From Acetoanaerobium sticklandii (GTDB lineage Bacteria; Bacillota; Clostridia; Peptostreptococcales; Filifactoraceae): a stretch of DNA of 64,000 bases. The notes beneath the pieces were generated by a model. That model made no database searches, was not told the origin of the DNA, and saw nothing but the letters and a program-made list of their open reading frames with translations. The first letter of the stretch is position 1; every line of letters starts with the position of its first letter. The position numbers and the translations under genes are program-made. The stretch is from contig NC_014614.1 in the NCBI RefSeq assembly GCF_000196455.1, forward strand, positions 758,501-822,500, given 5' to 3'. Shown in pieces: positions 38,104-47,571 of the stretch.

Positions 38104-39879
38104 TTAGCGAATAAAACCAATTGCTACTGCTTTTTCACCTGCATGAAGAGCAGTTACTGATGAAATCTCACAAATATATTCTGGTTCATAACCTAAAATA
38201 TTAGTAACTTCATTTGCAAAGCTGTTAGCAGTATCTAAATCACCTGAGTGTACTATGCAGTAAGACGAGATTTTACTTTGCTGATTTTTATGGTTAACTA
38301 GCTTTAGTATTTTGTTTATTAAAGTGGCTTTAGAAAATGCAACGGAAAAAGCACTGCCGTTTCCATCTCTATCGATTGAAATTATAGGTCTAAGTCTAAA
38401 AAATATGCCGATTTTACCTACTATTTTAGGAAGCCTTCCACTATTTAGTGCATTTCTAAAAGTATTAAGGGCTACATATATTTCACTTTTTGGTATTTTA
38501 TCATTTAAATAATCAGTGATTTCCTCCATACTAGAGCCGGAATGAGCCATTTTAGCGGCATGAAGAACGAGTAGTCCTTGAGCAGCAGAATTTACTTTAC
38601 TGTCTATTACTTTTATAGGATATCCAGATTCACTCAGCTCTTTTGAAGCTTTTATAATAGCACTATGAGTGCCACTTAACTTGCTTGATACATTAATTAT
38701 TATGATATTTTCATAGTTCTGACTTAAAAATTCTAGCTTTTCTTTAATCTGGATTTCATTTGGCAGAGAGCTGTTTGGATATATAGGTGATGACTTCATA
38801 TATTCATAAAAATCTTCAGAAGAAATGCTTACTTTATCTAGATAACTGTCTTCTCCAACGGTAATATTAAGTGGAATTTGGTGAATCATATATTTATCAA
38901 TTAAGTTTTTAGGAATATCCCCAATAGAGTCTGTAACAATAGCTGTAGTTCCTTTCTTATCGTTAAGTTTCTCCTGAATAAAAATATCATCTACCTTTGG
39001 CCTAGATATATTACCTAATTTTGAGATAGCCTTAAAAAAATCACTAACTCTATCAGTGTGGATATGCACATGTTTAAAGTCTTCATTGCCAGCGACAATC
39101 AAACTATCGCCATATGCTATGAGTGTTTCCTTAACGATATCAGTGCTTGGAAGATTGCCCTTTATTATGCATTCTGTACAGTATCTATACGAAGATTCTT
39201 CGTGTATGAGACTATCGTGAGATGCAGATAAATCACTTAAACTAAATCTTTTAATCTCAGGAAGTACTTCTCCCCGAAGATATCTCAATGCTCCTTCTAA
39301 AAACAAAACAAAGCCTTTTGCACCAGAATCAACAACATCATTTTTCTTTAAAATTTCGAGTTGCTCTTTGGTGTTATCAAGGGACTTAGAGGCGTATCCA
39401 ACAGACTCTTCAAATAAATCATCAAAGGAATCATAATTTTTATGATTATCTACTATATAGTTTGACCAATCCTTGATAACTGTTAGCATAGTGCCTTCAA
39501 CTGGATTCGATAGAGCATTGTATAAACCGTAAGCTGAATTTTTGCTGGCATTTGCAAAATCATGTAGCATTATTGAAGCTTTACCTTTGGTTTCGGATGC
39601 TAGACCTGCAATGTATTGTGCAAAGATTACCCCAGAGTTCCCTCTAGCTCCGGATAAAGATGCCTCAGCCATAGATTTCAATGTTTCATACACTGAATCC
39701 TTTACTTGTGCATAATCCAAGACGCTGTTTAAAGTAAATACTAAATTATTTCCTGTATCACCATCCGCTACTGGAAATACATTAATTTTATTAAGCTTAT
39801 CTCGATTACTTATTACTTCGCTTGCTCCATAGCTAAACAGTTTAAAAAAATCATTTCCATCTAAGATAGTCTTTTTCAT
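38104..39879 (-). CDS. DAK2 (FakA/DhaL-like) domain fused to a DegV (FakB-like) domain
   Basis: The 591-residue protein is two modules. Residues 1-200 are a DAK2/DhaL nucleotide-binding domain, with NVFPVADGDTGNNL (Mg-ATP Asp residues) and GARGNSGVIFAQ. Residues about 310-590 are a DegV domain, with VTDSIGDIP, SSKLSGTHSA and GRLPK. Separate FakA and FakB proteins phosphorylate and carry fatty acids, so a self-contained fatty-acid kinase-like protein is possible. The region between the domains (about 200-305) is shorter than in FakA and its role is unclear. GAGGGG lies before the start. Confidence 0.88.
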   Translation of the reverse strand: MKKTILDGNDFFKLFSYGASEVISNRDKLNKINVFPVADGDTGNNLVFTLNSVLDYAQVKDSVYETLKSMAEASLSGARGNSGVIFAQYIAGLASETKGKASIMLHDFANASKNSAYGLYNALSNPVEGTMLTVIKDWSNYIVDNHKNYDSFDDLFEESVGYASKSLDNTKEQLEILKKNDVVDSGAKGFVLFLEGALRYLRGEVLPEIKRFSLSDLSASHDSLIHEESSYRYCTECIIKGNLPSTDIVKETLIAYGDSLIVAGNEDFKHVHIHTDRVSDFFKAISKLGNISRPKVDDIFIQEKLNDKKGTTAIVTDSIGDIPKNLIDKYMIHQIPLNITVGEDSYLDKVSISSEDFYEYMKSSPIYPNSSLPNEIQIKEKLEFLSQNYENIIIINVSSKLSGTHSAIIKASKELSESGYPIKVIDSKVNSAAQGLLVLHAAKMAHSGSSMEEITDYLNDKIPKSEIYVALNTFRNALNSGRLPKIVGKIGIFFRLRPIISIDRDGNGSAFSVAFSKATLINKILKLVNHKNQQSKISSYCIVHSGDLDTANSFANEVTNILGYEPEYICEISSVTALHAGEKAVAIGFIR

Positions 39880-39903
39880 GTGCCCCTCCTAAGATATATG
39901 TCA

Positions 39904-40308
39904 TCACTTTAATATAAAGGTTTTAATCACTAGAAAGCTAACTACGCTTGTAGAGGCTGATAAAAAACTGCCCCAAATCAAATCTACAATAGTTATAAAT
40001 AGAGGCCAGTTTTCCAAGGTAGCTAGGTTGGTAAGGTCGTAGGTCGCATAGGTTATAAATCCAAAAGCGGCTCCAGCAAGTAGAGCATAAGAAAGACTGT
40101 TTTTTTCTATAGCTGGGTTTACAACAAAAAATAAAATTCCACCTACAAATATCATGTAAAAAATAATAGCAGCAGCCCAATTGATATTTTTAGCCATAAT
40201 AAAGCCTAGATATTTAGCGTATAAGTCTTTGGCAATAAATCCAAGCCAAATTAAATCTATTATCAGAAATATAGCAAAAGCACTCAGGTATGATTTTACA
40301 ATATACAT
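39904..40308 (-). CDS. DUF2177-family small membrane protein
   Basis: The 134-residue protein has four membrane segments, at about 5-25, 44-64, 72-92 and 107-130. IDLIWLGFIAKDLYAKYLG near the N terminus and YATYDLTNLATLENWP in the third loop are typical of the DUF2177 family. The function of this family is not known. It lies 24 nt upstream of the DAK2-DegV gene on the same strand, possibly the first gene of a three-gene operon with it and the methyltransferase-like gene. Confidence 0.8.
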   Translation of the reverse strand: MYIVKSYLSAFAIFLIIDLIWLGFIAKDLYAKYLGFIMAKNINWAAAIIFYMIFVGGILFFVVNPAIEKNSLSYALLAGAAFGFITYATYDLTNLATLENWPLFITIVDLIWGSFLSASTSVVSFLVIKTFILK

Positions 40309-40516
40309 AACGTATTCCTCCTTTGTAGTTAATATATTCCCTTAGAATAAACCTATAAACCATCTAAAAATACTAAATTTCAATATGTATAGGTAAATAA
40401 AATTTATCAAAAATGCGGTGAAAAAATTTGATTATAAAAAAACATATAAAAAAATTGATTCTTTTTTTTTGTGGTATATATAGAAAAATAGTGAATTTAT
40501 GAGAGAAGGGATGAAT

Positions 40517-42109
40517 ATGATTAATAAAGTTAATAAACCCATAACATATTTTTTGATTTCATTTTTAATTATTTTCATCCTATCGTTTTCTGTTATTTTT
40601 ATTATGGAGAAAGAAATCAGCAAATCAAAGTCAGAGGATATAATGGCTTCAGAAACAAGGATAGTTACAACAAAAACTCAAATACTAGAAGATGCTTTAT
40701 ATAGAATAATTGGAGATTTAGGCTATTTAAATCATGTATATAGTTTGAAGCTATCTGAAAATTTAGATTCAGATGAAATAGCTGCTGAATGGATTGAGCT
40801 AGCTAAGCATAAAAAAATATATGATCAAATTAGATATATTGATAAGAATGGCAATGAAATCATAAAGATAAAATATGATGGAGCAAAAGCTTATAGAGTC
40901 GATGATGATACTCTTGAAAATAAAAAAGATAGATACTATTTTATTAAAACTGAAAATATAAAATATGACCAAATATATATATCTCCAATGGATTTAAATA
41001 TGAAAAATAACTCTATAGAAAAGCCATTTAAGCCTGTTATAAGATTTTCCACACCAGTTTATAGTCAAAATGGGAATTTTGATGGATTAATAATTTTAAA
41101 CTATCTTGCAAAACCAATGATAGAGCGCTTTAATACTATTGCTTGTAGTGAAAATGCTGATATTTATCTTATAAATAAAGATGGGTATTTTTTATCATCA
41201 AAAAATAAAGAGGACGAATGGGGTTTTATGTTTGAGGATAAACACGATATCACATATAGCATCTTATATCCTAAGGAATGGGAGCAGATTAAGCTCGGAG
41301 AAGGTCAAATAGTAACAAATAATGGAGTGTTTACTTTTAAACCAATATATATAGATAAAAACAGTATAGACAACTTAAATATTATGGAAGAAAGTAAAGT
41401 TATATCTGAAGATGTAAAGTGGTTTGTTGTATCACATATAAATCAAAATGACCTTGCATATAAATTTTTTGCAACGAGCCCTATTAGTTTAGGGGCTATT
41501 ATTCTTAAAGACAATCTACCTAAAATTTTGCTTATAAGCTTGGTTGCTTTTCTTCTAGCGTATCTTATATATGTCAATAGAAGAACATATTTTAAGGTAA
41601 AGTACTATTCTGAATTTGACTCTCTTACTCAGTTGTATAATAGAAGATATGGTTATAATAAGATTAAAGCTCTGATAGATAGAGATGAAAGGCGAAGTAA
41701 TATTTTTAGCATCTGTTTTATAGATATCAATGGCTTAAAACAGATAAACGATTATTTGGGACACTCCTATGGAGATGAGCTAATTATAACAGTTGCTGAG
41801 GTTATGAAAAAGCAAATAAGAGATGAAGATCTGGCAGTTAGATTAGGTGGAGATGAATTTTTGATTTTGTTCAAAGATGTAGATGCTGATGAATCAGAAA
41901 AAATTTGGAGCAGGATAGTTGCTAACTTTAATGAAATAAATGAAAAGGAAAAAAGACCATATATAATCAGTGCTAGTCATGGAATAATTGAGTATGACAA
42001 TAATCAAAAAAGAGCTATTGATGATTTAATAACTAAAGCTGATGAAAAAATGTATCTAGAAAAAGAAGAGATAAAAAGGGACTTGAATGTTATAAGACCA
42101 AAGGTATGA
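40517..42109 (+). CDS. Membrane diguanylate cyclase with double-Cache-type sensor
   Basis: I chose the ATG at 40517 (530 aa) because AGAAGGG lies 6 nt upstream; an ATG at 40499 is in frame. A membrane segment (about 8-30), an extracellular Cache-like sensor (35-325), a second membrane segment (about 335-355) and a GGDEF domain (365-525) follow. RLGGDEFLILF (about 443) is intact, with FIDINGLKQINDYLGHSYGD as substrate-binding segment. No EAL domain is present. Monocistronic; a terminator follows at 42125. Confidence 0.88.
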   Translation: MINKVNKPITYFLISFLIIFILSFSVIFIMEKEISKSKSEDIMASETRIVTTKTQILEDALYRIIGDLGYLNHVYSLKLSENLDSDEIAAEWIELAKHKKIYDQIRYIDKNGNEIIKIKYDGAKAYRVDDDTLENKKDRYYFIKTENIKYDQIYISPMDLNMKNNSIEKPFKPVIRFSTPVYSQNGNFDGLIILNYLAKPMIERFNTIACSENADIYLINKDGYFLSSKNKEDEWGFMFEDKHDITYSILYPKEWEQIKLGEGQIVTNNGVFTFKPIYIDKNSIDNLNIMEESKVISEDVKWFVVSHINQNDLAYKFFATSPISLGAIILKDNLPKILLISLVAFLLAYLIYVNRRTYFKVKYYSEFDSLTQLYNRRYGYNKIKALIDRDERRSNIFSICFIDINGLKQINDYLGHSYGDELIITVAEVMKKQIRDEDLAVRLGGDEFLILFKDVDADESEKIWSRIVANFNEINEKEKRPYIISASHGIIEYDNNQKRAIDDLITKADEKMYLEKEEIKRDLNVIRPKV

Positions 42110-42124
42110 TTATATTGTGAAAAA

Positions 42125-42177
42125 AATAGGCTTGATTTATAAGACTGCTTTTTAGCTCATAAATCGAGTCTATTTTA
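42125..42177 (+). terminator. Terminator after the GGDEF gene
   Basis: AATAGGCTTGATTTAT (42125-42140) pairs with ATAAATCGAGTCTATT (42159-42174) with two G-U pairs, followed by T-rich sequence. The remaining 285 nt up to 42461 are AT-rich. I saw no gene, no clear promoter and no c-di-GMP riboswitch core there. Confidence 0.72.
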
Positions 42178-42461
42178 TTGTAAATTAAACAATATCAATA
42201 CTTGGATGTACAAAAGCTGTCTATATAAACAGTTCAATTTATAATTATAAAAAATTGTTTGCTAAGTAAAAAGGTAGGGTATTTTTAATGAAAATAGGGA
42301 CTTTTTGACTATACAAGTTGTAAAAAATGAGGTATATTTTTTATAGAACATGCTTTAATAGGTTTAAAATATTTTAGGAATGCTGTTAATAACTTAAGAA
42401 TTACTGATTATAAATCTTGATAATCAAGAATAAAGACTAAAGTCTGAGGGAGGCGAAAATA

Positions 42462-44390
42462 TTGAAAAACTTTATTAGTATATTAATAATTATATTTAGT
42501 ATTATCGCTCCTATATCTTCATATTCAGAATCAGATATTTATAAAAGAGATGAGCTTTTTCATAGTCATGGCTCAGTTATGCTTATTTTAGATTCAGATT
42601 CAGGTAAAATATTAGATGCTAATAACGCAGCTCAAAAATTTTATGGATATTCATTGTCAGAGCTAAAGTCAATGAATATAAGCCAAATAAATATATTAGA
42701 TGAAAAAGAGCTTAAAGCTGAAATGCAGCTTGCGAAAAGCCAAGAAAGAACCTATTTCGAATTTAGGCATAAGCTAAAAAACGGCGAGATAAAATATGTG
42801 GAAGTATACTCTTCTCCTATTTTTTATCAAAATGGTGATGAGGCATTGCTGTCCATCGTGCATGATATTTCTCCAAGGGTTTTGGCAGAAAATCAAGCTA
42901 ATAGAGCGAGAATAGGAGCTTTTTCTATGCTTGCAGTATTACTGTTTGCTCTAGCATATATAAGCATAGCTATAAGGAAAAATTCAAAAAAAGAAATAGA
43001 AATAAAGCGAAGATTTCAGAGTCTTTTTGACAATATGAATGAAGGCTTTGCACTTCATGAAATTATATGTGACGAAGCTGGAAAACCTATTGACTATAGA
43101 TTTTTGGAAGCAAATAAAGCCTTTGAAATAATAACAGGTCTGAAAATAGATGAGTTAAAAGGCAAGACTGTAAAGCAAGTACTCCCGAAGACTGAGCAGT
43201 ACTGGATAAATCTATATGGCAAGGTTGCACTAACTGGTGAACCCGATAAGTTTCAGCATTATGCTAGAAATTTAATGAAGTACTTCAGTGTTAATGTTTA
43301 TAGTCCTAAATCAAATCAGTTTGCTACGGTATTTAGTGATGTTACGGAAGAAGTTAATTTTTCAGAAAAAATAAGGTATTTGAGCTTTCATGATCAGCTC
43401 ACAGGACTATATAACAGACATTTTTTTGAGGAAGAGTTACTAAGACTAGATACTGAAAGAAATCTTCCACTTACTATTGCACTATTAGATGTAAATGGAC
43501 TTAAGCTTACAAATGATGCTTTTGGGCATAAAAAAGGAGACGAACTGCTTGTTAAAGTAGCTGAAAATTTAAAAACTGAATGCCGTTTTGATGACATAAT
43601 AGCTAGAATAGGTGGAGATGAGTTTGTTATACTTCTTCCAAAAACATCTGAGCAAGAGGCTTCTAATATAATAGAAAGAATATATGCTTCGATTGAGAAC
43701 ACAAAAATGGACAATATAATAATATCTGTGTCAATAGGCTTTGACACCAAAACAAATGCAACTCAGCCAGTTAGTGAAATTTTTTCCAAAGCTGAAGAGC
43801 ATATGTATAGAAAAAAGCTTACAGAAAGCCAAAGCATGAGGAATAAAACTATAAGTCTGATACTTCAAACTCTTAATCAAGCAGACAGCAAAGAAAAAAG
43901 ACATTCCGAAAATGTAAGCAAAATAGCTGTTAAAATAGGAGAGCTTTTAAACCTTAACCAGCAAACGCTTAAAGAAATAGAGCTAGCAGGATTGATGCAT
44001 GATATAGGAAAAATAGCAATCAATAATGAAGTGCTTACGAAGTTTGGAATTTTTTCAGAGAGTGAAATGATAGAGATACGAAGACATCCAGAAATTGGTT
44101 ACCATATTTTAAAATCTGTAGATGAGTACGCACCTCTTGCTGAATGTGCGCTTTCTCATCATGAAAGATGGGATGGAACAGGTTATCCTAGAGGATTAAA
44201 GCAAGATGAAATTCCTTTTATTGCTAGGATAATTCAAATTGCAGATGCCTTTGATGCGATGACTTCTTTTAGAAGCTATAAGGAAACCTTAAGCATTCAA
44301 GAAGCATTAGAGGAGATAAAAAATAATTCCGGAACTCAGTTTGACCCAGATATAGTAAAGCATATAACTTCTGACAAACCTTTTTTATAG
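42462..44390 (+). CDS. PAS-GGDEF-HD-GYP c-di-GMP signalling protein
   Basis: The TTG at 42462 is set by GGGAGG 8-9 nt upstream (642 aa). An N-terminal signal or membrane segment (1-20), a PAS domain (about 30-140), a membrane segment (152-170), a second PAS domain (185-295), GGDEF (about 305-460) and HD-GYP (about 465-640) follow in order. RIGGDEFVILLP (about 384) is intact. The phosphodiesterase half keeps LMHDIGKIAI (HD, about 513), HHERWDGTGYPRGL (GYP) and DAFDAMTS. One protein therefore carries both a cyclase and an HD-type phosphodiesterase. Confidence 0.9.
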   Translation: MKNFISILIIIFSIIAPISSYSESDIYKRDELFHSHGSVMLILDSDSGKILDANNAAQKFYGYSLSELKSMNISQINILDEKELKAEMQLAKSQERTYFEFRHKLKNGEIKYVEVYSSPIFYQNGDEALLSIVHDISPRVLAENQANRARIGAFSMLAVLLFALAYISIAIRKNSKKEIEIKRRFQSLFDNMNEGFALHEIICDEAGKPIDYRFLEANKAFEIITGLKIDELKGKTVKQVLPKTEQYWINLYGKVALTGEPDKFQHYARNLMKYFSVNVYSPKSNQFATVFSDVTEEVNFSEKIRYLSFHDQLTGLYNRHFFEEELLRLDTERNLPLTIALLDVNGLKLTNDAFGHKKGDELLVKVAENLKTECRFDDIIARIGGDEFVILLPKTSEQEASNIIERIYASIENTKMDNIIISVSIGFDTKTNATQPVSEIFSKAEEHMYRKKLTESQSMRNKTISLILQTLNQADSKEKRHSENVSKIAVKIGELLNLNQQTLKEIELAGLMHDIGKIAINNEVLTKFGIFSESEMIEIRRHPEIGYHILKSVDEYAPLAECALSHHERWDGTGYPRGLKQDEIPFIARIIQIADAFDAMTSFRSYKETLSIQEALEEIKNNSGTQFDPDIVKHITSDKPFL

Positions 44391-44400
44391 AAAACTCTCA

Positions 44401-44449
44401 TAATCGATTAGGAGGTAGATAATTGTTTTATCTACCTCCTAATCGATTA
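44401..44449. terminator. 22-bp perfect hairpin, two-way terminator
   Basis: TAATCGATTAGGAGGTAGAT plus AA (44401-44422) is perfectly complementary to 44428-44449, with a 5-nt loop. It fills the 61-nt gap between the convergent HD-GYP and M20 peptidase genes. The left arm contains AGGAGG, but no start codon follows at a useful distance. Confidence 0.85.
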
Positions 44450-44451
44450 AA

Positions 44452-45585
44452 TTAAATGTTTTTTTCTATATATTTTACAAGAGCCTCAGTAGTTTTGTAC
44501 AAATCCTCTAAAGCCATGTATTCCTCTACTGTATGGACATTATTCATTCCAACTGCTAGAATAATTGAGTTAAAGCCCTTCTGAGCAAATATATTGCTGT
44601 CTGAACCTCCACCTATCACAATCAGCTTAGATTCGATTCCCATTTCCTCATATACCTTTGCAAATTCCTTTGCAAATTTTAAATCATCCAGAGGTTTTAA
44701 AACAGGGAATTCACACACATATTCAAGCTTATAGCTTCCACCAAATTTTTCAGTAGCGCTTTTAATAGCTTTTTCATACTCTTTTATTATTTCCATTATT
44801 TTTTCTTCAGAATGACTTCTAATTTCTCCAGTAAATTCACAAGCATCAGGAACTACATTAGTAGGGAAGTCAGATTTGATTGATGAAAAGTTAGATGTTG
44901 TAAGCTCGTCAATTCTTCCTATATTCATATTCGAAAGAGCCTGGGCAGCCATCAAGATAGCATTGATACCTTTTTCTGGTTCAATACCAGCATGAGCTTT
45001 TTTACCACTGAATGTAGCTTTTACAAAATATCTGCTAGGGGCAGAGTGAGCTACAGTTCCAGCTGTTCCTGAGTTATCTAGAACTATCATGTTTTTAGCA
45101 GGTTGCATATGGCTTGGAACTTTATCCCAGTCTATATTTTTAGCGCCTAACATGCCTATTTCCTCTGCAGGAGTAAATATAGCAAATATATCTCTATGAG
45201 CAATATTTTCTTCTTTGATAGTTCTTATAGCTTCAATTACTGCAGCAACTCCTCCTTTATCATCTGCGCCAAGAGTAGTTGTTCCATCTGTTTTTATGAT
45301 TAAACCTTCTTCGATTACTTTAAGGTTTTCGTTTGGCTCTATTACATCCATGTGAGCAGAAAAAGTAATTCCATCGCCTGGCACAGTTCCAGCAAACTTT
45401 GCAAAGATAGTAGGACTATCTCCATCGTACTTCACATTTCCGTTATCTAAGTAAATCTCTGCTCCCATTTCAGTTAATAGGGTTACTAAGTACTTAGCAT
45501 AGTTACCTTCTTTTTTTGATGGAGAGTAGATTTTTACCATTTCAATAAAATTGTCTTTAAGTCTAGTTTTGTTCATTTGAGTCAC
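44452..45585 (-). CDS. M20-family metallopeptidase (PepT-like)
   Basis: The 377-residue enzyme is a cytosolic dinuclear zinc peptidase. Metal and catalytic marks are FSAHMDVIEP (HxD), TLGADDKGGVAAVIEAI, the general-base Glu pair in FTPAEEIGMLGA, VLDNSG and the C-terminal GGSDSNIFAQKG. The central lid domain (about 180-295) is the dimerisation domain of the family. It is closer to PepT-like peptidases than to succinyl-diaminopimelate desuccinylase, but the substrate cannot be fixed. It is 89 nt downstream of the DeoR-type gene on the same strand. A link to the microcompartment locus is not obvious. Confidence 0.88.
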   Translation of the reverse strand: MTQMNKTRLKDNFIEMVKIYSPSKKEGNYAKYLVTLLTEMGAEIYLDNGNVKYDGDSPTIFAKFAGTVPGDGITFSAHMDVIEPNENLKVIEEGLIIKTDGTTTLGADDKGGVAAVIEAIRTIKEENIAHRDIFAIFTPAEEIGMLGAKNIDWDKVPSHMQPAKNMIVLDNSGTAGTVAHSAPSRYFVKATFSGKKAHAGIEPEKGINAILMAAQALSNMNIGRIDELTTSNFSSIKSDFPTNVVPDACEFTGEIRSHSEEKIMEIIKEYEKAIKSATEKFGGSYKLEYVCEFPVLKPLDDLKFAKEFAKVYEEMGIESKLIVIGGGSDSNIFAQKGFNSIILAVGMNNVHTVEEYMALEDLYKTTEALVKYIEKNI

Positions 45586-45674
45586 TCCTATACATAGTTA
45601 TATGAATAAATAATTTTATATAAAAATCATTACTCATATATAATACAACAAAATTCAGAAAAACAAAATTAAAT

Positions 45675-46439
45675 TTATGAAGTAGGCTGAATAAGCTCTA
45701 TATTAAGTTCTTGGAGTAGGTTAGTCCATTCATCTGATAAAGGTCTATTGACTACCATAGCATCTATACTTGATAGAGGAGCGATAAGAGAAAAAGAGGT
45801 TCTATTGAATTTTGTATGGTCTACAACCAAAAAAGTACGATTAGAATGCTCAATTGCTATTCTTCTGATTTCTGCTTGTTGTTCGTTTGAATCTGTGATG
45901 CCAAATTTCATATGGACAGAGCTACAAGAAACAAAGGCTTTATCAAAGAAGTAACGCTTCATATCTTGAAGAACACTTCCCCCTAAAAATGACATAGAGT
46001 AATTATCAAAAACTCCTCCAATTAAAAATAATTTTATATTTTCAGAGCTAGATAAAAGCATAGCTATTTTTAATGAGTTGGTAATTACGCTGATTCTTTT
46101 TTTTGCGATTTTCATTGCAATATATAAGGAAGTAGTTGAAGAGTCGAGAAATATTGAATCTCCATCTTTTATAAGAGGAATACACTCTTTTGCAATTTTT
46201 TCCTTATCCTTAACTAGTATTTTTTCTCTTAGACTCACAGATGCATCACTTTGGACAGACTCGTCTATATATGCTCCACCATAGATTCTCTTTAAAAAGC
46301 CTTCCTCTTCTAATAGCTGTAAATCTCTTCTGATGGTTTCTTCAGTCACGTTAAACGTTTTCGAAAGCTCAGAAACAGTTACACTTTTCTTTTGAATTAT
46401 AATTTCTTTAATTTTATTTTTTCTTGTAATGGCGAGCAT
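45675..46439 (-). CDS. DeoR-family transcriptional regulator, probable repressor of the microcompartment operon
   Basis: The 254-residue protein has an N-terminal winged helix (VTVSELSKTFNVTEETIRRDLQLLEEEGFLKRIYGGAY, from about residue 20) and a DeoRC sugar-phosphate sensor domain (about 75-235) with DSSTTSLYIAMKI, VITNSLKIAMLL and VVDHTKFNRTSF. DeoR proteins usually bind phosphorylated sugars made by the pathway they control. It is divergent from the aldolase-to-mtnA operon across a 279-nt gap with A/C-rich repeats, so it is the best candidate for its control, with 5-deoxyribose- or methylthioribose-phosphate as a possible effector. Confidence 0.9.
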   Translation of the reverse strand: MLAITRKNKIKEIIIQKKSVTVSELSKTFNVTEETIRRDLQLLEEEGFLKRIYGGAYIDESVQSDASVSLREKILVKDKEKIAKECIPLIKDGDSIFLDSSTTSLYIAMKIAKKRISVITNSLKIAMLLSSSENIKLFLIGGVFDNYSMSFLGGSVLQDMKRYFFDKAFVSCSSVHMKFGITDSNEQQAEIRRIAIEHSNRTFLVVDHTKFNRTSFSLIAPLSSIDAMVVNRPLSDEWTNLLQELNIELIQPTS

Positions 46440-46500
46440 AGAGCTTCCTCCTAAATTTTTTTGAATACGAAATTAAAATATCTGTGTTTATGTGGATTTT

Positions 46501-46673
46501 TTATTTGTTTTTTAGAAATTCATTATGTTGTTAATATAATATTAATATAAAAATGTAAAAAAGAATAGCTTTTTATTTGAAAAATAGAGCTTTTAGATAA
46601 AAACAACAAAACAAAAAATATCAAACATAAAACAAAATAAAAACTTTACAAAACCAAATAAATAATGGATAAT
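46501..46673 (+). promoter_or_regulatory. Promoter and candidate DeoR operators of the microcompartment operon
   Basis: TTTACA (46645-46650) and GATAAT (46668-46673) are 17 bp apart and lie 46 bp before the aldolase ATG. Upstream and overlapping, AAAACAA-type repeats recur on one strand between 46600 and 46655 (AAACAACAAAACAAA, CATAAAACAAAATA, CAAAACCAAATA), and TTATTTGTTTTTT lies at 46501-46513 near the divergent regulator. T/A-rich repeats with CAAA or TTTG cores are common DeoR operators. Assignment to this regulator is inferred. Confidence 0.5.
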
Positions 46674-46718
46674 ATACTTAATTTAGAATATACATTACCG
46701 TGATAAAGGAGGTGTGAA

Positions 46719-47567
46719 ATGTATTATCTAAAAGGACAAACCTATATGCCAGAATTTGAAGCCAAAAAAATGATTTGTCAGATAGGAAAAAGAATGTATG
46801 ACAGAAATTTTGTGGCATCAAACGATGGCAATATATCTGTAAGAGTAGGTAAGAATGCTGTTATTTGTACTCCTACTGGAGTTTCAAAAGGATTTATGAC
46901 ACCTGACATGTTAGTCAAGGTAAACCTAAAAGGGGAACGAATAGCTGGAAGATTAATGCCATCGTCGGAAATGAAGATGCATTTGAGAGTATATCAAGAA
47001 AATGAAGAGATTACTGCAGTTACCCATGCTCACCCTCCAGTTGCAACATCGTTTTCAATTGCAGGGATTGAACTGAATAAACCACTTTTATCTGAAGCTG
47101 TGGTTTTGTTAGGAAGAGTTCCGATAGCTCCATATGCTACTCCAGGAACTAATGAAGTACCAGATTCTGTAGCTCCATTTTGCAATACTCATAATGCAGT
47201 GCTGCTGGCAAATCATGGAGCGCTTACTTGGGGGAAAACCTTAGAAGAAGCATACCATAGATTAGAAACTCTAGAGCACTATGCGACTATTTTAATGTAT
47301 ACATCGAGAATTATTGGCGAGACAAACGAGCTCAATTGTGAACAGGTAGGCACATTAATAGACATTAGAGAAAAAATGGGAATAAAAACAGGTGGAGTAC
47401 CTAGTTGTTCTTCAGCTTCAAAAGTAGAATCCCAAAATTCTGTTGTTTTAGGAAAACAAAAAGAAACTACGCTAGAATATAAATCAGAAAACAAAGAAGA
47501 AATATTAGAAAGCATAGTATCTAAGGTAACTGAAAAAATCCTTTTAAAGCTAAGTGAAAGCAGGTGA
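46719..47567 (+). CDS. Class II aldolase (candidate 5-deoxyribulose/5-methylthioribulose-1-phosphate aldolase) with C-terminal encapsulation helix
   Basis: The 282-residue protein has a class II aldolase/adducin domain (about 10-215). SNDGNISVR, SSEMKMHLRVY (catalytic Glu), HAHPP and NHGALTWG (zinc His residues) match FucA-type aldolases. The family also includes the dehydratase MtnB, but no other methionine-salvage genes follow here. After a low-complexity linker the last 25 residues (KEEILESIVSKVTEKILLKL) form an amphipathic helix like microcompartment encapsulation peptides. With MtnK- and MtnA-like genes in the same operon, cleavage to DHAP plus acetaldehyde or methylthioacetaldehyde is the likely reaction. 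AAGGAGGTG precedes the ATG. Confidence 0.85.
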   Translation: MYYLKGQTYMPEFEAKKMICQIGKRMYDRNFVASNDGNISVRVGKNAVICTPTGVSKGFMTPDMLVKVNLKGERIAGRLMPSSEMKMHLRVYQENEEITAVTHAHPPVATSFSIAGIELNKPLLSEAVVLLGRVPIAPYATPGTNEVPDSVAPFCNTHNAVLLANHGALTWGKTLEEAYHRLETLEHYATILMYTSRIIGETNELNCEQVGTLIDIREKMGIKTGGVPSCSSASKVESQNSVVLGKQKETTLEYKSENKEEILESIVSKVTEKILLKLSESR

Positions 47568-47571
47568 TATA

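Noticed and set aside
42178..42461. c-di-GMP riboswitch before the PAS-GGDEF-HD-GYP gene
   Set aside because: No conserved GEMM-type core or receptor could be recognised; the stretch is simply AT-rich.
44401..44422. AGGAGG in the hairpin as a ribosome site for a small gene
   Set aside because: It lies in the arm of a perfect two-way terminator and no start codon with an open frame follows.
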